Shown here in pieces: positions 43,301 through 51,505 of a DNA stretch of 64,000 nucleotides (position 1 is its first letter; every line of letters starts with the position of its first letter). The notes under the pieces were generated by a model. The model did no database searches. It was not told where the DNA came from and was given only the letters and a program-made list of their open reading frames with translations. Source of the stretch: Mariniphaga sp963747515 (GTDB lineage Bacteria; Bacteroidota; Bacteroidia; Bacteroidales; Prolixibacteraceae); assembly GCA_963747515.1 (NCBI GenBank), contig CAVVFN010000002.1, forward strand, positions 62,001-126,000. Direction: 5' to 3'. The position numbers and the translations under genes are program-made.

Positions 43301-44318
43301 CGGCATAGTTGGGATTTAAATCATAATTCCAGGCAACACCAGATTTCTTTTTCATATGCTGCATGATGTCGTCGAGCCTGCGTGTACCCCATGGCACAGT
43401 AATTGTTTTATTGGCAAAATCAACTTCAATACCGTCAGATTCCGATTCAAGAGTATTTTCATCGAGTACATAAGGACCATGATCGCCAACAGTCCACCAT
43501 AAATCGCGATATTGGTCGGCTGAATAGATACTTATCGCATAATCGTGTGAACGGGGTATTACCATCCATTCCGATTCTTCAGGAGCATTGCCCCTGCTTT
43601 CGTCAAAATTGACATTTCCTGTTTTTACAGTATATTTACGTATAAGCAAGCTGGTCATAGTTGCATCAGAAACACCGGCCACATCGTATGGATCGCCAAA
43701 GTTGTTGCCATCGTTGTCAAAGATTCCATTTACCTGATCCACCACTGCCGAATCATTCACACCAAAAAAGTGTGTTATGTAATAAGCAGCCCCTGCTCCA
43801 TTAGCATTTTGCCATAATATTGGTTCGGCATCATCATCGTTATGATTTTTTGGATTTATATCACGGTAGGTAGTAACACTATCTTTCACCTCCGGATAAA
43901 GTGCACTATTAGGTTCCCTGACGTGAATCAGTAAATCCGCTATATCATAAATTTCAATTTGCTTCTGACGCTCACTAAAACCGTAAACCCCCATGGAATA
44001 CATTGTTGGTGTAAAATCCCAGGCCAGGGTTATAACGTAAGACTCTTCGGGTTGGAGAATCTTTTCTGGCAACCAGAAATTTACAGGATTTGACGGCCAT
44101 GGGTCATTTACATTGTATACCTTAGGACCCCAGGGAGTCAACCTTCCAAATTTGTATTCACCGAGATTGATTGGTGTATCTCCCATATTGGTAAGTTCAA
44201 TATAGTTATTCCAATAACTATCTGACCGGCACTCTGTAATAACCAGTGAACGGTTTGGTTCCTGTGCGTTTAATATCGCACTTAAAAAAAGTAAAAAAAG
44301 TAAAATTTTTGATCTCAT
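40323..44318 (-). CDS. Giant exported protein with lamin-tail and repeated beta domains, T9SS sorted
   Basis: A 1,331-residue protein with a signal peptide (about 1-19, MRSKILLFLLFLSAILNAQ) and a type A T9SS end (VYPNPTSGKVNIRG … KLIGNYKLIKK). The first 130 residues are a lamin-tail (LTD) domain (RSLVITECRSDSYWNNYIELTNMG) and a second LTD lies near 600 (PFLSEIYNDRNSFFEIVNPGNQILDLSNYMV). Between and after them come six or more units of about 80-120 residues ending in the same pattern: GDKLKITSENGSVKEYFI, DDKVVVTSANGKVTRAYHL, GDKVKVTSADGKIVVMYNI. These look like immunoglobulin-like or adhesin repeats. No catalytic motif is seen. I use the ATG at 44316-44318, the start of the signal peptide. Probably a surface adhesin or scaffold. 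Confidence 0.75.
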   Translation of the reverse strand: MRSKILLFLLFLSAILNAQEPNRSLVITECRSDSYWNNYIELTNMGDTPINLGEYKFGRLTPWGPKVYNVNDPWPSNPVNFWLPEKILQPEESYVITLAWDFTPTMYSMGVYGFSERQKQIEIYDIADLLIHVREPNSALYPEVKDSVTTYRDINPKNHNDDDAEPILWQNANGAGAAYYITHFFGVNDSAVVDQVNGIFDNDGNNFGDPYDVAGVSDATMTSLLIRKYTVKTGNVNFDESRGNAPEESEWMVIPRSHDYAISIYSADQYRDLWWTVGDHGPYVLDENTLESESDGIEVDFANKTITVPWGTRRLDDIMQHMKKKSGVAWNYDLNPNYADSLYRSAQTGDKLTVYVAGNTLQQATFNIVVTEPAADANIVVPIAHPRSEKGPVQLTTVLQQGILGWPRVTRHNDGTDTITGSFFGIPNALRTDSLQKYLEKPSNATWEYVWVDGTERADLKNGDKLKITSENGSVKEYFIQVQNYTASSVAELSAITWPDVPNYYKGVFGWKGDTIPNFSPISYNYKLEVPLGVKGIPALTFKKTQLNSKVTVKRAKSIEGTTEDRTISFTVTSEDNTTSNTYTIELIKEKDPANIQPFTLEPFLSEIYNDRNSFFEIVNPGNQILDLSNYMVAMSTNTDPVAVIKSRSNVSDWINRYTKYIPGYKWVDETHWAVTPGIVEPDVEVNPYLRGGEVFVGADISYDNDARVLDYWFFPDIVNVLFRDYDGRNYNGYQVHYRTPWEGEAIGARPIMRTTTANWYMWKILNDSIKLGLKPATDPNDFELIERFGMVDGSNWIIGGRAALVKENYMRKPDVYKGNPEAEGSFGTDADNSEWTYTNTDYWLARNAGWPGRSTNLFNDGGKHFMNEVTVAKSTVSSLVYKVSKGYSMEEEIRGVTTGTTAAEFLSNIIKGDENQTLTVKSTSNGSELVGDAALSLNDTLVVLSADSTNTSKYILEVGEGLSSDALLTSNLYKVTVQTQPESEGEVTEAGVGYVSGFEYGTTLTTVLKNISVPTGASIEVINNEGAYVPLTMLNFDTAIVIVTVNSETYLDVLAEDGITRIVYQLLPSFSENDAFILSDVYTVTQSLNLIQFIPRGTNVQTFLSNLISVTGATVKLVDKMGSERTEGSIVVDDKVVVTSANGKVTRAYHLAMLRTEFNPEPGYLAYILSQDYAIDQVNYIVSGSTGKTLVSDFNSRITAALGATFVVTDAEGNEKTTGDLDLGDKVKVTSADGKIVVMYNIDVDVTSARKLAEGNIQVYPNPTSGKVNIRGVEAGNRIHLLNSIGSVIRNIEVDSNTEVISLDGLPSGIFIISIHDKDKLIGNYKLIKK

Positions 44319-44354
44319 AACGAAAGTTTTAAAGATTTTTGTTAAAATTATATG

Positions 44355-44375
44355 ATACATAAAAATTCAAATTGA
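44355..44375 (-). promoter_or_regulatory. Upstream element shared with the phosphoesterase gene
   Basis: On the coding strand it reads TCAATTTGAA followed by TTTTTATGTAT, identical to the element at 37781-37801 in 19 of 21 positions. It contains a TTTG that could be a -33 box: 17 bases downstream a TAATTTTA resembles TAnnTTTG. It lies 36 bases before the ATG at 44318. Confidence 0.5.
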
Positions 44376-45102
44376 TTCTTTTGAGCCTATTCTTAGTGCG
44401 GCTTCAAGACAAAAGTTTTTTAATGAATTTTCATCCCTTGTCCTTTAGTCATAAAATGCCTAAAAATTGTTTTATTGATGCTACTGGAACATACCTCGCC
44501 CATACACCATAGGGTTGGTCTTCATAATTTCCTCCTTTCTTTGTTTTTTATACCTCTGGGATGAGCTTATTAAGCTCTTTCCAGTCGGATTTGTAAAAAT
44601 GATTTTCATAGTTTTATTTCCATTTGATGTCCGCTCCTGGTAATTGCCACGAAACCCCAGCACACCATTGTAAAAACACAAAAATGGCAATCCAGTAGCT
44701 ATGAGTAACGATCATTTTAATATTATTTAAATCTTTACATATACATCCTCAATAACTTGTAAAAGTGTAAGTTCTTTGGAGGAATCGAGAAAAGAGAAAG
44801 GTTTTTCGAATGGTAGCCTATATCATTGTTCTCTGAATTTTCTAAAGTGGCCCAACTACAAAAAGTTGATATGCCCTTAGAAGGGAAAAGCATAAAGGCT
44901 TCGCATTGAAAGACTTTCCTGCATTTGTTGAAATTCCATATTTTATACAATGGTTTGATAATCAATTTATTTTAATTTTTTATATCCTTTAGCACTTGAA
45001 TAGATTAGTGGTAAGAAATACTGATTTTCAAGGCTATAAACAATTTTTAAATAAACTTATTTTATTGATAATCAAATTAGTATCAACATTTTCAATGAAC
45101 TG

Positions 45103-45160
45103 TTACACTTTGTACATATTAATCAACCGAAATTAAAATTATTACTTACTTTTACACTTT
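45103..45160. promoter_or_regulatory. Direct repeat TTACACTTT, candidate GntR autoregulatory site
   Basis: The nonamer TTACACTTT occurs at 45103-45111 and 45152-45160, 49 bases apart, 35-92 bases before the GntR start; a third, inverted copy is at 44762-44770. GntR-family regulators usually bind in front of their own gene. The function is inference from position only. Confidence 0.35.
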
Positions 45161-45194
45161 ACTATTGAAGATGTTATAAAACATATAAATTCTC

Positions 45195-46208
45195 ATGAAG
45201 TGGTTAAAAAAGCCTGACAAACAGTCTGTTACGCCTATTTATCAGCAGATTGAAGAAAATTTTTTGAGGGCAATAGAAAATGCACAATTGCAAATTGGAG
45301 AAAAAATTCCATCAATAAATAAAATTTGTAGTGAGTTTGAAATAGCTCCCGGAACAGTAATCAGGGCCTATGAAGATTTGCGCAAAATGGGAGTTGTTTC
45401 ATCAAAAAAGGGGAAAGGATATTTTATTTTGAATACTCATAATCAAAATAAAACCAAGGTTTTTTTGCTTTTTGACAGAATCAACACTTATAAGGAAATA
45501 TTGTATGACGAAATTTTAAATAAACTCAATCCCGAAATAGAAGTTGAGGTTTTTTTTCATCATTACGACATCAAACTTTTTGAAAAGTTGATTAAGTCGA
45601 ATTTGGGTAAATTTGGTTATTATGCTATATTACCGCATTTTAATGAGGATGTTTCGAAAATATTGATGAAAATCCCTGTCAATAAACTTATTATAGTAGA
45701 TAAATCGATTTCAAAACTTAAAGGGAATTATGCTGCTATTGTCCAGGATTTTGAAAACGACATTTATAATGGTTTGGTTTCGCAAAAAGAAAAAATAATG
45801 AAATACGATCAGATTGTTTTTAGCAGTTCGGAAAGTCCATTTCAATTTGTACCTGAAGGTTGCCTGAAAGGATTCCGAAAGTTCTGCATTGAAAATAAAG
45901 TTCAATTTAAAATGGTAAAAAACCTTAATTCTAAAACAATTGAAACCAAAACCATTTATTTACTTTACAGCGACGCAGAATTAATTAGCCTGCTAAAAGA
46001 AATTGAGATACGAAATTGGATTCCCGGAAAAGAAGTTGGTATTATTTCGTACGACGATACTCCAATGAAGGAGATTTTGGCAGGGGGGATATCTGTGTTA
46101 AGTACAGATTTCATTCATATGGGAACTGTAGTAGCATCGTTTATTAATGGAGCTCCATTCAAAAAATATTTAAATCCATCGCAATTTATTTTAAGGAATT
46201 CAGTTTAA
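45195..46208 (+). CDS. GntR family regulator with LacI-like sensor domain
   Basis: A 337-residue transcription factor. The winged helix-turn-helix is at residues 8-78: QSVTPIYQQIEENFLRAI, GEKIPSINKICSEFEIAPGTVIRAYEDLRKMGVVSSKKGKGYFI. Residues about 85-335 form a periplasmic-binding-protein-like (LacI/GalR) sensor fold: KVFLLFDRINTYKEILYDEILNKL, KLIIVDKSIS, VFSSSESPFQFVPEGCLKGFRKF, VGIISYDDTPMKEILAGGISVLSTDFIHMG. In Bacteroidota such hybrids often control sugar-use loci. It diverges from the four exported-protein genes, so it is the likely regulator of that cluster, sensing perhaps a sugar. Confidence 0.9.
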   Translation: MKWLKKPDKQSVTPIYQQIEENFLRAIENAQLQIGEKIPSINKICSEFEIAPGTVIRAYEDLRKMGVVSSKKGKGYFILNTHNQNKTKVFLLFDRINTYKEILYDEILNKLNPEIEVEVFFHHYDIKLFEKLIKSNLGKFGYYAILPHFNEDVSKILMKIPVNKLIIVDKSISKLKGNYAAIVQDFENDIYNGLVSQKEKIMKYDQIVFSSSESPFQFVPEGCLKGFRKFCIENKVQFKMVKNLNSKTIETKTIYLLYSDAELISLLKEIEIRNWIPGKEVGIISYDDTPMKEILAGGISVLSTDFIHMGTVVASFINGAPFKKYLNPSQFILRNSV

Positions 46209-46476
46209 CACGAACAGTGAAGCCCAGCAGATGTAACTCTGTCAAGGCTAAAATTGCCCCACCTATCTTTCTTTCGGTATTACCATATACTTTTCCTCTG
46301 TTTTTAACAGTATCCTTAAATGAAACAGGAACTGTATTTATTTTGCCGTCTTCGGTTAAATTAACCATCACTATGGTACTGTCCATTAATACAAAATTCT
46401 TTGATATTAGCCTCTTGCCTTGAGAAAAAGTTACCGAAAAGGTCACTAAAACAATAAGATATTTAGTAAAGTTCAC
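46186..46476 (-). CDS. Doubtful small exported protein or gene remnant
   Basis: A minus-strand frame of about 96 codons starts with a hydrophobic segment that looks like a signal peptide (FTKYLIVLVTFSVTFSQGKRL) and then has polar residues (STIVMVNLTEDGKINTVPVSFKDTVKNRGKVYGNTERKIGGAIL). No ATG is available; GTG at 46474-46476 or TTG before it must be used. It overlaps the 3' end of the GntR gene by 23 bases. No family is recognised; it may be a truncated remnant. Confidence 0.25.
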   Translation of the reverse strand: MNFTKYLIVLVTFSVTFSQGKRLISKNFVLMDSTIVMVNLTEDGKINTVPVSFKDTVKNRGKVYGNTERKIGGAILALTELHLLGFTVRVKLNSLK

Positions 46477-46482
46477 CAAATA

Positions 46483-46515
46483 AAAAAGCTTGAAATCAAT
46501 GATTTCAAGCTTTTT
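46483..46515. terminator. Strong bidirectional terminator next to tRNA-Gln
   Basis: AAAAAGCTTGAAATC (46483-46497) pairs perfectly with GATTTCAAGCTTTTT (46501-46515) around a 3-base loop AAT. It lies 25 bases beyond the 3' end of the minus-strand tRNA. Confidence 0.9.
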
Positions 46516-46539
46516 AATGAATTTTGGTACCCCTTTCAG

Positions 46540-46612
46540 TTGTCCCGCCAGGGCTCGAACCTGGACTCTTCTGAACCAAAATCAGACGTGTTGCCAGTTA
46601 CACCACGGGACA
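46540..46612 (-). tRNA. tRNA-Gln (TTG anticodon)
   Basis: On the minus strand a 73-base cloverleaf is complete: acceptor stem TGTCCCG / CGGGACA with discriminator A, a D arm with TGGTGTAACTGGCAACACG, the anticodon stem-loop TCTGA-TTTTGGT-TCAGA with anticodon TTG, and a T arm CCAGG-TTCGAGC-CCTGG. The anticodon reads CAA (and by wobble CAG) for glutamine. The 3' CCA is not encoded. A terminator hairpin follows downstream. Confidence 0.96.
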
Positions 46613-46757
46613 ATCATTTGGTGCCTTTTTGTTAAAGACGGTGCAAAAATAGAATTTTTTTTCTTTTCATATCTTTTACCTGTTTTTTTTTGCTGAATAT
46701 CGGTTTTAATTCATTAACGTTAACAGATAGGGGAGGGTGCTTGTTGCTGTAAAACCT

Positions 46758-46765
46758 TATATTTG
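46758..46765 (+). promoter_or_regulatory. -7 box of the DUF2723 gene
   Basis: TATATTTG matches TAnnTTTG exactly, 23 bases before the ATG at 46789. The TTGTTG upstream is only about 14 bases away, shorter than usual for a -33 box. Confidence 0.5.
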
Positions 46766-46788
46766 CCCAAATTCAAAAAGACAAGCCA

Positions 46789-49700
46789 ATGCACCGGTTT
46801 CGTTTACTAAATACTATTTTAGCATGGGGAGTTTTTCTTTTTGCTGCTGTGGTATACATTCAGACACTTGAACCTACCGCCAGCTGGTGGGATGCCAGCG
46901 AGTTCATTGCCGGTGCATACAAGCTTGAAGTGGGACATCCTCCGGGGGCACCGTTTCACATCCTGCTGGGGCGGTTTTTTAGTTTGTTTGCCGGCAATAC
47001 CTCCGGGGTGGCTTTTATGGTTAATCTTATGTCGGGTTTTGCAAGTGCTGCCACTGTTATGCTTCTTTACCTGTCTATTGTCCATCTGGCGCGAAAACTT
47101 TATGACGACAAGCAGTTATCGCTATCGGAAATGATTGTGATTTTTGGCAGCGGCCTGGTAGGTTCCCTGGCATTTGCCTTTACCGATTCGTTTTGGTTTT
47201 CGGCAGTAGAAGGAGAAGTTTATGCGCTGTCGTCTTTTTTTACCGCTGCCGTATTTTGGGCAATTCTGAAATGGGAGAAGGAGGCAGGAACAAAAATATT
47301 CCGATCGATGGCTCATTCTTATTGCCTACCTTATCGGGCTATCCACAGGTGTTCACCTGCTTAGCCTGTTGGCTCTTCCGGCTATCGGGCTGGTTTATTA
47401 TTTTAAAAAATTTTCGTTTACCTGGAAGGGAGTGGTTTCTGCCTTTATGATTTCATTGGGAATACTGGCAGCAGTTCAGGTTTTAATAATCTCCGGAATT
47501 CCCCGGACTGCCTTTTATTTCGATTTATTTTTTGTTAATATTCTGGGCTTACCTTTCAATTCAGGAATGCTTGCTTTTATTCTTATGCTTTTTTCTGTAT
47601 TGATTTGGGCTGTTTATTATACACACAAGCACGGGCAGGTTGTGTGGAATACAGTTGTTCTTTCGGTTATTGTCATACTTATCGGGTATTCTACCTTTAC
47701 GCTAATCCTGATTAGGGCATCTGCCAATCCTCCCATGAATCAAAGTCAACCCGATAATGCATACGCCTTGCTGCGTTACCTGAACCGCGACCAATATGGC
47801 GAACATCCGCTTTTGTACGGCCCTTATTACAATACTCCCGCGGTTGCTGTTTCAGGCATAAAAAAGTATTACAACGAGGTCGATGGAAAGTATGTGGTTA
47901 CAGGTTCCTCGGCAAAAAGCTCGAAATACGAGTCTTCAATGAAAACATTTTTTCCGCGTATGCACAGCAGCGACCCCCGGCATGTGGAGCAGTATAAAAG
48001 ATGGGGAGCAATAGAAGGTAAACCTGTTAAGGTTCAGGAAAACGGAAAAGAGGTAACCCTTATGAAGCCTACCTTTTTGGAAAATTTGCGGTTCTTTTTT
48101 ACCTATCAGTTAGGTCATATGTATTTCAGGTATTTTATGTGGAATTTTGCAGGGCGGCAGAACGATATTCCCGGTCATGGCAGTTTTATGAATGGCAACT
48201 GGGTAAGCGGAATTCGTGCGCTTGATGTTCAGCGTACCGGTCCGCGCGGCAATATGCCTGATTTTATGAAGAATGATCCTGCATACAACACCTATTTTTT
48301 TCTGCCTCTGTTATTCGGGCTTTTGGGGATGTTTTATCAGTATGGTCACAGTCGGAAAGGAAAACAAGGGTTTGCTGTTGTTTCTGCACTTTTTATTTTT
48401 ACCGGTATTGCAATTGTTGTTTACTTAAATCAGACGCCACTTCAGCCCAGAGAGCGCGACTATGCCTATGTGGGATCTTTTTATGCCTTTTCCATATGGA
48501 TTGGTCTTGCTGTGCCGGCATTATATGGTTCTCTGGTCAAAGTGATGAAAGGGATTCCCGGTGCTGCAATGGCTGTTCTTGTTTCGCTTGTTTGGGTTCC
48601 CGGTATTTTGCTTGCAGAAAACTGGGATGACCACGACAGGTCGGGAAGGTATATGACCCGCGATTATGCAATCAATTACCTTGAATCGTGTGCGCCCAAT
48701 GCCATATTGATTACTTACGGCGATAACGATACGTTTCCGCTTTGGTATGCCCAGGAGGTGGAAGGGGTTCGTACTGATGTGAAGGTAATTAATATCAGTT
48801 ACCTTGGAATGGACTGGTATATTAACCAGCACAGGATGGCTACCTATGAAGCGCCTCCTGTTCCGTTTTCTTTTCAGGAAGACAAATATTACATGGGAAG
48901 GCGCGATGTGGTTCTGGTTCACAATCAGATGGAGGGAGCCATTGATTTGCGCGACGCCATGGCGTTTATGGGTAGTGATGATGAACGGACGAAAGTGGAA
49001 ATGGCGGGCGGACAAATGCTTGATTATTTTCCTTCAACAGAGTTTTACCTGCCTGTTGATAAGAGAAAAGTTCTTGCCACAGGAACCGTTCAGCCTGAAG
49101 ATGAAGAACTGATTGCCGATACGTTAAGGTTCAGCATCAATAAGAACTATATTACAAAAAGTGAGTGGGCCATATTGAATATAATTGCAGCCAACAATTG
49201 GGAACGGCCGATATACATGAATCACAGCCTTCTGTATACCGGAAATGTGTTTTTTACAGAGTGGTTACAGCTGGAAGGCCTGGCATATCGTTTTGTGCCT
49301 GTTCATACTGCAGCTGGAAGCCAAAATGCCGGACATATTAACACCAGCATATTGTATGAACATGTAATGGAAAAATTTTCATGGGGTAATGTGAACGATC
49401 CGGATGTGTATCTCGACGATTATAACCGGAGGGCTTTAAGAATAATACAGGCACGACCTATGTTCAGCAGGCTGGCAGGAGCATTAATTGAAGAAAAACA
49501 CACAGGGTTGGCAGAAGAAGTACTCGACCGCATGTTTGAATTATTCCCTGATGAAAAGATTCCTCTGAGCTACGATTCCTTTGCGGCAACCGAACTGTAT
49601 TTTAAATTGGGAAAAAATGATAAGGGTAGAGAAAAAGTAAGGCAAATTGCAGGCAACAGTTTCGAAATGCTTGATTATTATCTTACTCTTCCTCCAAAGA

Positions 49701-49858
49701 TGGCAAGGATAACACAGGAAGAGCAGGACCGGGAGATGAATATTCTGCAAAACCTTATGGTGCTTACCCGCCGTTACAATCAAACAGAGTTGTCAGGGGA
49801 AATTGACCAACGCCTGCAGGAACTCATCGGCCGGCTTTCAAAAATGATGGATTCCTGA
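46789..49858 (+). pseudogene. DUF2723 membrane protein (protein O-mannosyltransferase-like), split by a frameshift
   Basis: Read across one correction, this is a 1,022-residue protein with many membrane segments in its first half and a soluble C-terminal half. Family motifs: QTLEPTASWWDASEFIAGAYKLEVGHPPGAPF near the start (with the acidic residues expected of a PMT-like glycosyltransferase), LNQTPLQPRERDYAYVGSFYAFSIWIGL, and the C-terminal ITYGDNDTFPLWYAQEVEGVRTDVKVINISYLG. The first frame (46789-47364) goes astray after KWEKEAGTK; the second is open from before 47330 to 49858. Removing one A from AAAAA (47292-47296) restores a continuous frame through KYSDRWLILIAYLIGLSTGVHLLSLLALP. The human relative TMEM260 is an O-mannosyltransferase. 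The fault may be a sequencing error. Confidence 0.9.
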
Positions 49859-49953
49859 TTTCATAAGTTGAAAAGGGTTGTTAACCATGGTATCAAATGG
49901 AATTCGCAGGAGAGATCTAATTGTAGGCGGTTGGTGCAGGTGCCATCTGTTGC

Positions 49954-50487
49954 TCATTCTTGTTTCATGATTTGTTTTTGGAGCAGAAATCGAAGTTTCT
50001 TCCCTCTCGAGAGGATTCCGGGTGAAGGGTGCACTTCAGTTTCATGTTGAATAATGGAAAGCAGTTCGGGTTTAAAATCAGGTTCTTTTTCTGAAAGGTT
50101 GTATAAAATCTGCATGGCATGAACCCTTATGGCAACAGGTTCATTGGCTGAGGTAAAGCATTGATAAGAATAGTTAAGCAAAAAAGACTGGTTATTTTCA
50201 GGAATTTCGTGCCTGCTAATCAACTTCAGCAGATGGCGTCTAATTCCTGGACTGGTTTCAGTATAAAGGGCAGAAATCAGTTCTTTCAGGTAAGGAACAA
50301 TGAGTTTGGGAGCAGTGTCGTTGATTTTACCGGCCACCCAGGCAGCCCGCCATCTTTTGGGATGGTCACTGTAAAGTGCAATATTCACGAGCAGCTTCAT
50401 GTTTTCGGGATGAGAGATTGCTTCATTTTTAATCAGATCAAGATTTTCCCAGGAAGCCAGTAACTCGAGCAATTCATTATTCGTCAT
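49954..50487 (-). CDS. HEAT-repeat-like alpha-helical protein
   Basis: A 177-residue all-helical protein of repeated helix pairs (LKELISALYTETSPGIRRHLLKLISRHEI, VAIRVHAMQILYNLSEKEPDFKPELLSII), as in HEAT/ARM solenoids. I find no named family. The central RWRAAWVAGKINDTAPKLIVPYL is the best conserved-looking part. It probably mediates protein contacts. It begins 6 bases after the hydroxyacid dehydrogenase stop, so the two are likely co-transcribed. Confidence 0.75.
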   Translation of the reverse strand: MTNNELLELLASWENLDLIKNEAISHPENMKLLVNIALYSDHPKRWRAAWVAGKINDTAPKLIVPYLKELISALYTETSPGIRRHLLKLISRHEIPENNQSFLLNYSYQCFTSANEPVAIRVHAMQILYNLSEKEPDFKPELLSIIQHETEVHPSPGILSRGKKLRFLLQKQIMKQE

Positions 50488-50493
50488 AGAATA

Positions 50494-51444
50494 TCAGTTT
50501 ACAACATTTTTCGGAATTCCTTCAAGGAATGCCTTCAGGTTTTGCGTGGCAACTTCTATAAGCCGTTTTCGCGCTTCGGTTGTAGCCCAGGCGATATGTG
50601 GAGTTATGTTGCAGTTTTTTGCAGTAATGAGCGGGTTGTCAGGTGAAGGAGGTTCTGTTGACAGCACATCGAGCCCAGCTCCTGCAATCCGTTCACTGTT
50701 AAGGGCAGCAGCCAGATCGTATTCGTTTATCAGGGCTCCGCGACCCGTATTTATTAATACTGCCGATGGCTTCATCTTCTCAAGGGTTGTACTATTTATA
50801 AATCCTGCATTTTCTCCGGTCAGCGGGCAATTGATGCTTACAAAATCGCTTCCCGACAGCAGGGCATCTAATTCTACCTGCTTTGCTTTAATTTCGGTTT
50901 CTTTTTTGCTTCGGTTGCTAAAAAGGATGTTCATTCCAAAGGCAATCCCAAGTTTTGCCACCATTTGCCCGATTTGTCCAAAGCCTATTATACCCAGAGT
51001 TTTTCCAGCAAGTTCAATCTGGGGGGTCAGGTGGTAGGTAAAATCGATGCTTTTTGCCCATTCCCCCTTTTGAACCGAAACTGCATGAATGGAGATGTTT
51101 TGCACATGGTGCAGGATATGGGAAAAAACCATTTGAGCAACGGATGCTGTGCTGTATGCAGGGATATTGGTAACTGTTATGCCTGCTCTGGCAGCGGCCT
51201 GCAAATCTACCACGTTGTAACCGGTTGCCAATACTCCGATAAATTTCAAACCGGGTAATTTTTCGATGATATCGCTGCTAAAAACCACCTTATTGGTATA
51301 AACAGCATCAGCATCCTTAGCTCTTTGCACTGTTTCATCAGGTGCAGTGCGATCATAAACCTTGCATTCGCCAAGGCTTTTAATTCCTTCCCAGCTCAAA
51401 TCTCCAGGATTTACAGTATAGCCGTCAAGTATTACAATTTTCAT
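50494..51444 (-). CDS. D-2-hydroxyacid dehydrogenase (glycerate/hydroxypyruvate reductase type)
   Basis: A 316-residue NAD-dependent oxidoreductase. The Rossmann loop is TLGIIGFGQIGQMVAKLGIAFGM; substrate-domain parts are GVLATGYNVVDLQAAA and SINCPLTGENAGFIN; VLINTGRGALINEYDLAAAL holds the catalytic Arg and the acidic residue follows in LDVLSTEPPSPDNPL; the catalytic His is in NITPHIAWATTEAR. The pattern best fits glycerate dehydrogenase/hydroxypyruvate reductase. A HEAT-like gene follows after 6 bases. Substrate not proven. Confidence 0.9.
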   Translation of the reverse strand: MKIVILDGYTVNPGDLSWEGIKSLGECKVYDRTAPDETVQRAKDADAVYTNKVVFSSDIIEKLPGLKFIGVLATGYNVVDLQAAARAGITVTNIPAYSTASVAQMVFSHILHHVQNISIHAVSVQKGEWAKSIDFTYHLTPQIELAGKTLGIIGFGQIGQMVAKLGIAFGMNILFSNRSKKETEIKAKQVELDALLSGSDFVSINCPLTGENAGFINSTTLEKMKPSAVLINTGRGALINEYDLAAALNSERIAGAGLDVLSTEPPSPDNPLITAKNCNITPHIAWATTEARKRLIEVATQNLKAFLEGIPKNVVN

Positions 51445-51505
51445 AGATCCTTTTTTTATAAAACAGATTAGACATCATTAAAAACAAGCATTAGGTATTT
51501 CTTTT

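Larger units (their letters stand above)
44319..45194. other. Divergent control region between the repeat protein and the GntR gene
   Basis: These 876 bases contain no recognised gene. Two minus-strand frames (44481-44690, 44735-44965) lack family features. Regulatory candidates are the shared element at 44355-44375 and three copies of TTACACTTT, one on the minus strand (44762-44770) and two direct copies at 45103-45111 and 45152-45160, in front of the GntR gene. The stretch is AT-rich. Confidence 0.6.

Noticed and set aside
44481..44965. Two minus-strand open frames (69 and 76 codons) in the divergent control region
   Set aside because: No family features, no promoter placed for them, unusual composition (Cys/Phe-rich); they overlap the region with regulatory candidates.
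47292..47296. Programmed frameshift in the DUF2723 gene
   Set aside because: No slippery heptamer or downstream structure was evident; a single-base indel in an A run is simpler.
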